Assembly: GCA_963698645.1 (NCBI GenBank)
Contig: CAVORP010000003.1
Location: 248,001-312,000 of the forward strand
DNA: 64,000 nucleotides
From: Ovoidimarina sp963698645
Lineage (GTDB): Bacteria; Pseudomonadota; Alphaproteobacteria; Rhodobacterales; Rhodobacteraceae
Direction of reading: 5' to 3'
The translations under genes were made by a program, and so were the position numbers. Positions 17,541 through 26,520 of the stretch are shown here, piece after piece; within the stretch, counting starts at the first letter, position 1, and every line of letters starts with the position of its first letter. The notes below the pieces were generated by a model. It made no database searches. It saw nothing but the letters and a program-made list of their open reading frames with translations, and was not told the DNA's origin.

Positions 17541-18743
17541 ATGCTGTTCGAGGCGCTGACATTTCAACTTGGCTATAACGCGACGCTGGTGACGATCGGC
17601 TCTGCTCTTCTGGGGGTGGCGGCGGGGATCACGGGCACGTTCCTGTTCCTGCGCAAGCGCGCGCTCGTTTCGGATGCGATCAGCCATGCGACCCTGCCGG
17701 GCGTCGGGCTTGCCTTCATCGTCATGGTTCTGCTGGGAGGCGACGGGCGCAACCTTGCGGGGCTGCTTCTGGGCTCGGCCCTCTCGGCCGGGCTTGGCCT
17801 GTTATGCGTGAGTTGGCTCACGCGGGCCACGCGGCTGGGTGAGGATGCGGCGATCGGGGCGGTTCTGTCGGTGTTCTTTGGAATCGGGATCGTCCTTCTG
17901 ACGGTGATCCAGACCATGTCGTCGGGACGTCAGGCGGGGCTTGAGGGGTTTCTTCTGGGCTCGACGGCGGGGATGCTGTTTTCGGATGCGGTTCTGATTG
18001 CCGGGGGCGGCGCGGTGGTGCTGGCGCTTGTGGCGTGGTTGCAGCGGCCGATGATCCTTGTGGCCTTTGACCCCGAATATGCCGCGAGCGTCGGTGTGAA
18101 CACGGGCCGCATCGATCTGGCGATGATGGGGCTTGTGCTGGCGGTGACGGTCGTGGGGCTCAAGATCGTGGGGTTGATCCTGATCATCGCGCTTCTGATC
18201 ATTCCGGCGGTCGCCGCGCGGTTCTGGACCGACCGGGCGGGGGCGGTGGCGCTGATCGCCGGGGGGATCGGCGGCCTGTCAGGCTGGATCGGGGCCGCGA
18301 TTTCGGCCTCTGCTCCGGATCTGCCCACGGGGCCCATCATCGTTCTGGTGGCTTTCGCATTTTTCGCGGTCTCGCTTCTGATGTCGCCCGGGCGCGGGGT
18401 TCTGGCGGCGGTTCTGCGGCATCTTGCGTTTCAGCGGAGGGTGCATTTGCGGCAGGGGCTTCTGGCGGTTGCCCATGGTCAGCCGATCTTTGAGAAGATG
18501 ACGCTGCGGCTGCTGCAACGTGCCGATCTGGTGCGTGGCGACGGGGTGCCCACCGAGGCGGGCCGGGCACGGGCGGCCAAGGCGCTGCGCGACGAGGCGC
18601 GTTGGGACGTGGTGCGGCGAACCGAGGACTGGACCGGCGCGGCCGCGCTTTACGACGGGTTGCGCGAGATCGAGAGCGTCCTGACCCCGGACCAGATCAC
18701 CGAGATCGACCGGATCATCGGCGCACCGAGGGCCGCGACATGA
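17541..18743 (+). CDS. sitC: Manganese/iron ABC transporter permease with C-terminal winged-helix-like extension
   Basis: The first permease of the sit importer, 400 residues, with about eight membrane helices in residues 1-290 and typical SDAISHATLPG near the N-terminus. The C-terminal approximately 110 soluble residues (from about RHLAFQRRVHLRQG) look like a DtxR/MntR winged helix. They include FEKMTLRLLQRADLVRGDGVPTEAGR in the helix-turn-helix and wing positions. Such permease-regulator fusions occur in some Roseobacter transporters as I recall. DNA or metal sensing is inferred only. It overlaps sitD by 4 bases. Confidence 0.85.
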   Translation: MLFEALTFQLGYNATLVTIGSALLGVAAGITGTFLFLRKRALVSDAISHATLPGVGLAFIVMVLLGGDGRNLAGLLLGSALSAGLGLLCVSWLTRATRLGEDAAIGAVLSVFFGIGIVLLTVIQTMSSGRQAGLEGFLLGSTAGMLFSDAVLIAGGGAVVLALVAWLQRPMILVAFDPEYAASVGVNTGRIDLAMMGLVLAVTVVGLKIVGLILIIALLIIPAVAARFWTDRAGAVALIAGGIGGLSGWIGAAISASAPDLPTGPIIVLVAFAFFAVSLLMSPGRGVLAAVLRHLAFQRRVHLRQGLLAVAHGQPIFEKMTLRLLQRADLVRGDGVPTEAGRARAAKALRDEARWDVVRRTEDWTGAAALYDGLREIESVLTPDQITEIDRIIGAPRAAT

Positions 18744-19669
18744 GCGGCGCCGAATTCGTCCCCCTGTCGCTTGCGCCCCTTGTGATCGGGGTGTTGTCGG
18801 CCATGACCTGTGCGCTTCCGGGGAATTTTCTCTTGCTGCGGCGGCAGGCGCTGATCGGCGATGCGATCAGCCATGTTGTGCTCCCGGGCATCGTGGTGGC
18901 GTTTCTGGTCACCGGCGTCGTCGCGGCGGTCCCGATGATGATCGGCGCCGCAGGCGCGGCGGTGGTGGCGGTGGTGCTGATCGAGGCGGTGCGGCGGCTG
19001 GGCCGGATCGAACCCGGCGCGGCGATGGGCGTGATCTTTACCGCGATGTTTGCGGGCGGTGTCCTGCTGCTGGAGCAATCCGACACGTCGAGCGTGCATC
19101 TGGACGTGAACCACGCGCTTTATGGCAATCTCGAATTGCTGATCTGGCTGGATGCGACAGGCTGGGCGTCGGTCCTCGATCCGCGGGCCCTTGCAGGACT
19201 GCCGCCGGAGTTGTTCCGGGTGGCGATCGCCCTTGTGGCTGTCACGGCATTCGTGTGGATTTTCTGGCGGGCGCTCAAGATCTCGACCTTCGACGAGGCC
19301 TTTGCCGCGACCATGGGGGTACGGGTGAACCTTCTGGGGATCGGGCTGGTGATCGTGGCGGCGGTGGCCGCCGTGGCCGCCTTTGACGCCGTGGGGTCGA
19401 TCCTTGTGATCGCGATGTTCATCTGCCCGCCCGGCGCGGCGCGGATGATGACCAACCGGCTGGAGCATCAGGTGGCGTGGAGCCTTGTCTTTGCGGCGCT
19501 GTCGGCCACGCTGGGTTATGTGTTCGCGGGCTACGGGCCGTTGTGGTTCGGCGGGCAGGATTCGGTCAGCGCCGCGGGTATGATCGCCGCGATCTCTGGT
19601 CTGATCCTCGGGCTGGCGGCGCTGTTCGGGCCGCACCGGCGGCGGACAGGCGCCCCGCAGGACGCCTGA
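18740..19669 (+). CDS. sitD: Manganese/iron ABC transporter permease
   Basis: The second permease of the sit importer, 309 residues with about eight helices and the matching motif GDAISHVVLPG. Unlike sitC it ends after the membrane domain. The start ATG overlaps the sitC stop (ATGA). Two permeases are characteristic of TroCD/SitCD manganese-iron systems rather than znu. It is convergent with dabA, with only 10 bases between stops. Confidence 0.9.
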   Translation: MSGAEFVPLSLAPLVIGVLSAMTCALPGNFLLLRRQALIGDAISHVVLPGIVVAFLVTGVVAAVPMMIGAAGAAVVAVVLIEAVRRLGRIEPGAAMGVIFTAMFAGGVLLLEQSDTSSVHLDVNHALYGNLELLIWLDATGWASVLDPRALAGLPPELFRVAIALVAVTAFVWIFWRALKISTFDEAFAATMGVRVNLLGIGLVIVAAVAAVAAFDAVGSILVIAMFICPPGAARMMTNRLEHQVAWSLVFAALSATLGYVFAGYGPLWFGGQDSVSAAGMIAAISGLILGLAALFGPHRRRTGAPQDA

Positions 19670-19679
19670 GCCGTCAGGT

Positions 19680-22060
19680 TCACGCGGCTTCCGCGTCCCG
19701 GGTTTCGGAGGTGACCGGAGCCCAGTCCCCCACGCCCCGATAGCGGTCCGCGATCCGGCCCGTCTCGTCCATGCGGAACAGGTGGACCCAGCCATGTGTC
19801 CAGAAGCTCGCGCAGGCCCGCATTGGCGGTGATCACCGCGTCCATCGCGTGGGCAGGGGCCTCGATCACGGCGTTGAGCCTCAGGGGCTCGTGGATCCAG
19901 CGCTTTCCGTCATGGAGCGATTGCAGCGGAAGACCGGGGCGCAGGTCGCCGCGGTTACCCTCGAACACGCCCGTGGTCAGGCCCGCGGTATTGTGCAGAA
20001 CCTTGTTGCCCGCGCCCAGCACCGCGTTGTCCACGGTGGAGCCGTAGTATTGCAGGTTGATCCAGCTTGCGACGACAAGCGGCGCGGTCATGATCAGGGT
20101 AAGGACGCCGAAATCCTTGTCCTGCGTCCAGTCGTAGCTGTGCAGGAAGGCCCGGCCCGAAAACGCGCGTCCCTTCGTCCGTGCGCGCGGCGCGGCTATA
20201 AAGGCGGCGCAGCCCGCGAGCCCCCATTCGGGGCGTAATTGCGCCCAGTCCTGCGCCCGGTCCGGCAGGGTTTCCGCCGCCGCGCCGCCCATGAGAACGG
20301 CACGTTCCGCCCGGCAGAGTGCCCCCGCCCGCGCAAGCGCCGCCTCGAGCTCGGCAAGGTCGGGACCATGGGTCTCGGGCGAAGGGCGCGGTGTCGTAGA
20401 GGGTGACCGTATCGGTCGTCGTGTTGTGCAGCGCCGGGACGAACACCGTATCCTCGGGCAGGCCCGCCTTGTCACCGGCAAGAGCCGCGCGGACGGCGGG
20501 ATCGTTCAGGATCGCGCAGGCGACGCGCGCATTGGCTTCGCCCGTATGCCCGCCGCAGGCCCCGCAATCGAGACCGGTGGCATGGGGGTTGTTGGCGCTG
20601 GTGGCGCCGTGGCCCGCCAGAAGGACGATCCGAGCGAAGGGCGCGGTGAGCGACATGCCCGCAAGGATGCCCTGTGCCAGTGCGACGCGATCGTCATGCG
20701 GGATGCCCGAGATATCCACCGCGATGCTGTCGGCCTGATCGGCGGAGAGCCCGGCTCCCCTGACATCCACGGCCGCCCCGGTGAGGCCCAGCGATTTCGC
20801 CGCAAGCCCGGGCCCGAAGGCCAGGCCCAGAGCCTCGACATAGCCGAAGGAGGCGACGGCGGCGGATTTGAACGCGCCCCAGGCGGTGCCGCTGCGGAGT
20901 TTGGCGGTCCGTGTTTCGGCGGCGCCGGGACGCGCGGTTTCCTGCGTGTCGTAGCCCGGCGTCAAGAGCACCGGGCACTGGTCGCCCTGATGCGCGTGGG
21001 CCAGTGTCCGGTGCCGGATCGATGCGCCGAAGAAGCCCGCGAAGCCGATGGTTTCGGCGCCCGGCAGCGTCGTCTCGAACGCGCGCCGGAACACTTCGGA
21101 GCGCACGTCGATGCAGAAGGCGGCCTGAACCGTGGGCCGACCGGTGGTTGTGTCTTCGGTCCGGTCGATGGCGAAGGTATCGGCGAGGTCGCGCTGCCAA
21201 GAGATCTCGAACGCGGTTTGCAGCGCGAGTTCCACGCTCCAATCCGGTTCAGGCGCGTCGATCAGTGCCGCCTTTGCGCTGTTCCAGTCCTGCACCAGCG
21301 GCAGGATCGCAAGGTCCCAGGCCAGGAGTATCGCCAGATATTCCTGAGCAATCGTGCTGGTGCCGCCATGCAGTTCGGCCTGCCAGAGGTGATAGCGGAC
21401 GTGGCCCGACCAGCCGGGCAGGGACATGATCCGCCGCTCGGTGAACCGCGCCCATGCCTCGGGTGAGAGGCCGAGTGTTTCGGCGGCCTGACGGATCAGG
21501 TCCTCGTAATCCTCGGGGAGCGCGGCGAATGTGTCCCTTGCACCTGCAAGCCCCATGATCTCCGGGGTCCGATCGCAGATCGCCTCGGCCCGCCATGTCG
21601 CGTAGAACCCGGGTCCCGCCGGCATGGACCATGTGGATTGCCCCGCGTCGAACCAGGCGGCGAGAAAGGCCGAGATCCGGTCGGTGACGATGGCGGGCCA
21701 ATCCGTTCCCTTGGCCTTGGCCGCCAATCCGGCAACGGTGGGCAGGGCGTCGGGCCGGGTATCGGCGGCGGCCGCGGCGCGGCGCAGGGCCCCGGGCGAC
21801 AGGTGCCTGATTTCAAGGTGGTCGAGCGCGGCTTGCAGGTCGTCGAGGGTGATCCGCCCCTCGACGATCGCGGCGTGGTAGAAGGCCCGCGGCAGGGTTG
21901 GCCGGGCACCAGCCATCCGTGACATGCGCGCCATGGCGCCGGTGAACGTGTCCCCGGTCATGCCGAGATAGGGATTGACCGCAACGAAGTGGCGCAGCGG
22001 CCAGAGCGGCGCGACAGCCCGGGTGGCGGCATCGGCGGCGGCAAGGATCGGATCAGTCAT
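19680..22060 (-). CDS. dabA: Inorganic carbon uptake protein DabA (DUF2309), two +1 frameshifts
   Basis: DabA is the beta-carbonic-anhydrase-like partner of DabB in the energy-coupled CO2/bicarbonate accumulation system. Visible zinc-site features are FCIDVRSEVFRRAFE (Cys and Asp) and GHGATSANN ... LDCGACGGHTGE (His and Cys). Two single-base insertions break the frame. One is at about 20383, between LYDTAP and SPETHGPDLAEL. The other is at 19794-19797, between LRELLD and GWVHLFRMDETGR. With both removed the product is 792 residues, ending GDWAPVTSETRDAEAA, the normal family length. The start ATG at 22060 precedes DPILAAADAATRAVAPLW. It lies 17 bases after dabB. Confidence 0.9.
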
Positions 22061-22077
22061 CTTTCGGTCTCCTTGGG

Positions 22078-23637
22078 TCAGGCCGGGGTCTTGGGGGCGG
22101 GAACGCCCACGATCCGGTTGTTCATGGCGTTGGTGTAGAGCCCGTTGCGCAGCGCGACATAGGCGCGGCGCCAGCCGGGGCGGTGACGGCGGGAGGGGGC
22201 GAGGATCTGGATCAGCGCCGTGAGGGTGAACACGGCGACGAAGACCCCCATCAGAAGTGCGGTCGCAGGCCCGGGAAGGGCGGCTGCGGGCAGGGTCGGG
22301 ACAAGCAGCGTCTCGGCCCCCCATTGCAGGGTGAAATAGGTCACGGCGACCGCTGCGGCACCGGCTGCGGTCCGGGCCAGCGTCGCGGGGGCCGAGCCTG
22401 CGGCGGCAGCCGTCAGCATCAGGAGCGCGAGGCCCATGACCAGAATGGCACCAAGGGTCACGATGGCGGGCTTGCTCTCGAGCGTGACGCCGAAGAGCCA
22501 GCCGGTTACGGCCACCATGGCAACCGCCAGCCCCAGTGCCGCAAGTGCCATGGGCAGGGTGGGTGCCGAAGCGAGTTTCGGCATCGCGCGGGCCTGGTCG
22601 GCCACGCTTCCCGAGGTCAGAAAGGCATGGGCCTTGTAAAGCGAATGCGCCACGATATGGAGCGCCGCCGCAGTGAAGGCGCCCATCCCGCATTGCAACA
22701 GCATGAAGCCCATCTGGGCCACGGTGGACCATGCGAGGCTGACCTTGATCGAGGTCTGGGTGATCATCACCAGTGAGCCGATCACCGCCGAGGCGCCGCC
22801 AAGGATCGCCAGAAGGTGCATGGAGGGCGCGCTGGCAAGGATCAGGTCGGCGAAGCGGATGATCAGGAACCCGCCCGCGTTGATGATGCCCGCATGAAGC
22901 AGGGCCGAGACGGGGGTGGGGGTTTCCATCACCTCGGTTAGCCAGCCCTGGGTCGGGAAGGTGGCCGATTTCAGAAGCGCGGCGATGGCCAGCCCGCATG
23001 CGGCCCAAAGCGCGCCGGTGGGCACGGGGCCTGCGGCGGCGGCGCTGGTGATTTCTGCGATCTCTCCCGTCCCAAAGGCCCGAAACATCAGAACTGCGGC
23101 GCCGATCAGGACGACGTCGCCGATCCGGGCAAAGAGGAATTTCTTGCGCGCGGCAAGCCGTGCTCCGGGCCGGGTCCGGTAGAACAGGAGCATCCGGTGG
23201 ATCGCCAGCGAGGTCGCGGTCCAGCCGAGGAGCAGTTGCACGAGGTTCCCCGACAGGATGAGGAATGTCACCGCGCCAAGGGTGACGCAGAGGCCACCCA
23301 TGAAGGCGCTGTGCCGGTCGTCCCCGTCCATGTAGGTGGCGCTGAACCGGATCACGATCCAGCCGACGAAGCCGGTGAGCGCCAGCATCATCGCCGAAAG
23401 CGCATCGAGCCGGACCTGAAGGCCGAGGCCCGAGGCGCCCAGAAGCGGCGATGTGACCGGACCATGGGCTGCCACACCCACGACGATCAAAACCGCGATC
23501 GCCAATGCCGCGACGCTGGCCCCGTGGGTCAGTGTAAGCGCCGCGGACGTGCGCGGGCCCTTCATCCGGGCCGCGAAAAGGCCGGCAGCGATCAGGATCA
23601 GGGGCGAGAGGTAGGCGGCGAGCGCAAGCGTGGTCAT
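22078..23637 (-). CDS. dabB: Inorganic carbon uptake protein DabB (NuoL-like subunit)
   Basis: A 519-residue, highly hydrophobic proton-translocating protein related to NuoL/MrpA-type subunits. It includes FPTQGWLTEVMETPTPVSALLHAGIINAGG and IVAHSLYKAHAFLTSGS, which carry the conserved Lys, Glu and His of the ion channel. Together with DabA it drives unidirectional CO2 hydration. The pairing with a DUF2309 gene distinguishes it from a respiratory complex I subunit. First gene of dabBA, divergent from a LysR gene. Intact. Confidence 0.9.
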   Translation of the reverse strand: MTTLALAAYLSPLILIAAGLFAARMKGPRTSAALTLTHGASVAALAIAVLIVVGVAAHGPVTSPLLGASGLGLQVRLDALSAMMLALTGFVGWIVIRFSATYMDGDDRHSAFMGGLCVTLGAVTFLILSGNLVQLLLGWTATSLAIHRMLLFYRTRPGARLAARKKFLFARIGDVVLIGAAVLMFRAFGTGEIAEITSAAAAGPVPTGALWAACGLAIAALLKSATFPTQGWLTEVMETPTPVSALLHAGIINAGGFLIIRFADLILASAPSMHLLAILGGASAVIGSLVMITQTSIKVSLAWSTVAQMGFMLLQCGMGAFTAAALHIVAHSLYKAHAFLTSGSVADQARAMPKLASAPTLPMALAALGLAVAMVAVTGWLFGVTLESKPAIVTLGAILVMGLALLMLTAAAAGSAPATLARTAAGAAAVAVTYFTLQWGAETLLVPTLPAAALPGPATALLMGVFVAVFTLTALIQILAPSRRHRPGWRRAYVALRNGLYTNAMNNRIVGVPAPKTPA

Positions 23638-23735
23638 CGGGGTCTCCGTCGTTGCGGGTTTCGATGGGGTTTAGGCGAGGGCTATTCGACAGTAAAATAT
23701 ATTGATATTCATAAAACGTTCTGTTTATTAGAATT
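23638..23735. promoter_or_regulatory. Divergent regulatory region between dabB and the LysR gene
   Basis: This 98-base spacer turns sharply AT-rich at 23685-23735. It includes the small palindrome TGATATTCA (about 23701-23709), which fits the LysR-type T-N11-A style of site, and several TATA-like stretches (AAATATATTG, TTTATTAG). It presumably holds both promoters and the regulator's operator. Confidence 0.5.
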
Positions 23736-24629
23736 ATGAAACTGAACTATACGCATCTGCGCTCCTTCTGGGCCGTGGCCCACGAGGGCAACCTGACCCG
23801 CGCGGCAGAGCGGATGGGCGTGTCGCAATCCGCGCTCTCGACGCAGATCCGGTCGCTGGAGGAGCGGCTGGGTCAGACCCTGTTCGACCGGCGCGGCCGC
23901 GCGCTGCATCTGACCGAGGCGGGCCGGATCGCGCTGGGCCATGCCGATGCGGTGTTCGACGCGGGCGAAGAGCTTGTCGCGACGCTGGCCGGGACGGGCG
24001 GTGTGCGGCAGGTTCTGCGGGTGGGGGCGCTGGCCACGCTGTCGCGGAACTTTCAGATGCGCTTTCTCGCGCCGGTGATGGGCCGCGAGGATGTGGAGGT
24101 GATCCTGCGCTCGGGCAGTCTGGCGGAGCTACTGGCGGGGCTGGAGGCGCATCGGCTGGACGTGGTCCTTCTGAATACCGTGCCGCCGCGCGATGCGGCC
24201 ACGCCATGGGTCGTCCATCCGATCGACCGCCAGCCCGTGAGCCTTGTGGGCGCGCCTGCGCGCGTGGGTAAGGGTCGCGGCCTGGCAGAGCTGTTGCGGG
24301 AGGAGCCGCTTGTCCTGCCGGTGATCGAAACGGGCCTGCGCGCGGGATTCGACCGGCTGGCGGGGCAGTTGGGGGTCAGTCCGCGCGTGGCGGCAGAGGC
24401 CGATGACATGGCGATGCTGCGGCTTCTGGCGCGGGCGGATGTGGGGTTGGCCGTGGTGCCGCCCATCGTCGTGCGCGACGAGTTGGAGGCGGGCGTTCTG
24501 GTGGAGGCGGCGGCGCTGGAGGGTGTTGAGGAGCTGTTCGTCGCGATCACTCTTGCCCGGCGTTTCCCGAACCCGCTTCTGCCGGAACTTCTGGATCGTG
24601 CTGGCGCAGGCGCAGCGGCGCGCGTATAG
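23736..24629 (+). CDS. LysR family regulator, probable regulator of dabBA
   Basis: A 297-residue LysR-type protein with an N-terminal HTH (LTRAAERMGVSQSALSTQIRSLEERLGQTLF, residues about 18-48) and a C-terminal effector domain. Divergent placement next to dabB strongly suggests it controls the carbon-uptake genes, as CbbR-like proteins do, but the ligand is unknown. It is followed 8 bases later by kdsD, so readthrough is possible although the functions are unrelated. Confidence 0.85.
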   Translation: MKLNYTHLRSFWAVAHEGNLTRAAERMGVSQSALSTQIRSLEERLGQTLFDRRGRALHLTEAGRIALGHADAVFDAGEELVATLAGTGGVRQVLRVGALATLSRNFQMRFLAPVMGREDVEVILRSGSLAELLAGLEAHRLDVVLLNTVPPRDAATPWVVHPIDRQPVSLVGAPARVGKGRGLAELLREEPLVLPVIETGLRAGFDRLAGQLGVSPRVAAEADDMAMLRLLARADVGLAVVPPIVVRDELEAGVLVEAAALEGVEELFVAITLARRFPNPLLPELLDRAGAGAAARV

Positions 24630-24637
24630 GGAGCGGC

Positions 24638-25615
24638 ATGACACGCGAGACGATGATGATGGACGATGCGGCGCTGGATGCGGCCTGTCGTCAGGCGCTG
24701 CGGGACGAGGCCGCGGCGGTGGCAAACCATGCCGAACGGCCGGGCGATGCGCTGGTCCGGGCGGTGCGCCTGATCCACGGATCCACCGGGCCGCTGGTGG
24801 TCGCCGGGATCGGCAAATCGGGCCATGTGGCGGGCAAGATTTCCTCGACCTTCCGGTCGATCGGCAAAGCGTCGATCTTTCTTCACGCAGCCGAAGCGAG
24901 CCATGGCGATCTGGGCCTTGTGGCGCGGGATAGCGTGGTTCTGGTCCTGTCCTATTCAGGCGAGACGACGGAGCTTTCGGACCTGCTGCATTACTGCCGC
25001 GAGCACGGCAATCCGATCATCGCGCTGACGTCGCGCGAGGACAGCACGCTGGCGCGGGCCGCCAAGGTGACGCTGGCCTTCGGCGAAGTGCTGGAGGTCT
25101 GCCCCAACGGGCTTGCCCCCACCACGTCCACGACGCTGTCGCTGGCCATCGGCGATGCGCTCGCCGTGGGGGTAACCCATCTTCTGGGCACCGCGCCTGA
25201 GGATTTCCGGCGCTATCATCCCGGGGGAAAGCTGGGGGCGATGCTTTTGACGGTGGCCGACCTCATGCATCGGGACGCCGCACTGCCGGTCGTCGGGCCC
25301 GAGACGGCCATGAGCGAGACTGTTGTGGTGATGAGTGAGAAATCCCTGGGCGTGGCGATCGTTGCCGAGGGGCAGGCGCTGCGCGGAATCATCACCGATG
25401 GGGACATGCGCCGGAATGCCGAGCGGCTCTGGTCCGTCACGGCGGGCGATATCGCAACGGCCCATCCGGTGACGGTGACGCCGGGGATGCTCGTGAGCGA
25501 GGCACTTCAGGTGATGACCGAGCGCAAGATCACCGCCTGCGTCGTCTGCGAGCCCGATGGCCGGCTCGCAGGGCTTTTGCACATGCATGACATTCTGCGC
25601 GCGGGGGTTGTCTGA
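24638..25615 (+). CDS. kdsD: Arabinose-5-phosphate isomerase (KpsF/GutQ family)
   Basis: The enzyme converts ribulose 5-phosphate to arabinose 5-phosphate, the first step to Kdo. The 325-residue product has an N-terminal SIS domain (GIGKSGHVAGKISSTFRSIG, then VLSYSGETTEL) and two C-terminal CBS domains (about residues 205-325, ending CEPDGRLAGLLHMHDILRAG). Its stop overlaps the kdsB start by one base (TGATG), so the pair is translationally coupled. Confidence 0.92.
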   Translation: MTRETMMMDDAALDAACRQALRDEAAAVANHAERPGDALVRAVRLIHGSTGPLVVAGIGKSGHVAGKISSTFRSIGKASIFLHAAEASHGDLGLVARDSVVLVLSYSGETTELSDLLHYCREHGNPIIALTSREDSTLARAAKVTLAFGEVLEVCPNGLAPTTSTTLSLAIGDALAVGVTHLLGTAPEDFRRYHPGGKLGAMLLTVADLMHRDAALPVVGPETAMSETVVVMSEKSLGVAIVAEGQALRGIITDGDMRRNAERLWSVTAGDIATAHPVTVTPGMLVSEALQVMTERKITACVVCEPDGRLAGLLHMHDILRAGVV

Positions 25616-26388
25616 TGGAAATCTGGATCGTGATCCCGGCGCGCTATCAGTCGAGCCGGTTTCCGGGCAAGCCTCTGGCGGTTCTGACCGGGCGCGACGG
25701 CTCGAAGACCCTCGTGCAGCGGACATGGGAGACGGGCACGGCCGTGCCGGGCGTGGCCCGTGTCATGGTGGCCACAGATGACGACCGGATCGCCGATCAC
25801 GTGCGCGGCTTCGGGGGCGAGGTCGTCATGACCTCGGATGCCTGCCGCAACGGCACCGAGCGGGTGGCAGAGGCGGTGGCCCGGCTCGACGGACATCCCG
25901 ATCTCGTGATCAACCTGCAGGGCGACGCGCCGCTGACGCCCGCATGGTTTCTCGAAGACCTGATCGCCGCGATGACGGCGCGGCCGGACATGGGGGCGGC
26001 GACGCCGGTTCTGCAATGTGACCGCGAGACCTATGCGATGTTCCGCGAGGACCGCGCGGCTGGCCGGGTGGGAGGTACGACGGCGGTGTTCGGAACCGAT
26101 CGCCGGGCGCTCTACTTCTCGAAGGAAGTGATCCCCTACCTGCCCGATCCCGAGGTGGAGGCGCCGCCGGTCTGGCACCATGTCGGCATCTACGCCTACC
26201 GGCCGGAAGCGTTGGCCGAGTATGTGGCATGGCGGCCGGGCGTTCTGGAGATGAACGAGGGGCTGGAACAGTTGCGTTTTCTGGAAAATGGCGCCGCGAT
26301 GCTCTGCGTCGAGGTCGATGCGCGCGGGCGGCAGTTCTGGGAGTTGAACAACCCCGTCGACGTGGCGCGGATCGAAAGCGTGCTGTAG
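25615..26388 (+). CDS. kdsB: 3-deoxy-manno-octulosonate cytidylyltransferase
   Basis: KdsB activates Kdo to CMP-Kdo for lipopolysaccharide or capsule. The 257-residue product opens with WIVIPARYQSSRFPGKPLA, the nucleotide-binding ARxxSxRxPGKxL motif, and has DLVINLQGDAPL and the C-terminal ELNNPVDVARIESVL. No capsule or LPS transferase genes are adjacent, so which glycan uses the product is not shown here. Confidence 0.93.
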   Translation: MEIWIVIPARYQSSRFPGKPLAVLTGRDGSKTLVQRTWETGTAVPGVARVMVATDDDRIADHVRGFGGEVVMTSDACRNGTERVAEAVARLDGHPDLVINLQGDAPLTPAWFLEDLIAAMTARPDMGAATPVLQCDRETYAMFREDRAAGRVGGTTAVFGTDRRALYFSKEVIPYLPDPEVEAPPVWHHVGIYAYRPEALAEYVAWRPGVLEMNEGLEQLRFLENGAAMLCVEVDARGRQFWELNNPVDVARIESVL

Positions 26389-26520
26389 CGCGTGGGCCGC
26401 AGGGCCCGGCCAGGAACCCAGGCCGCCGCGGCCCTTTGCGGGCACCTCCGATTTGGATATTTTCAAAGAGACGAAGTGCAGGCGTTGCGGGTCCCGCGCT
26501 TCGGGTCTAGCCTTTGGCCC

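Noticed and set aside
15764..19669. Zinc (znuABC) transporter
   Set aside because: Two permeases, no His-rich loop in the binding protein and a Mur-like box favour the Mn/Fe sit type.
22078..23637. Complex I NuoL subunit
   Set aside because: No other nuo genes are present, and it is paired with a DUF2309 gene, the mark of the DAB system.
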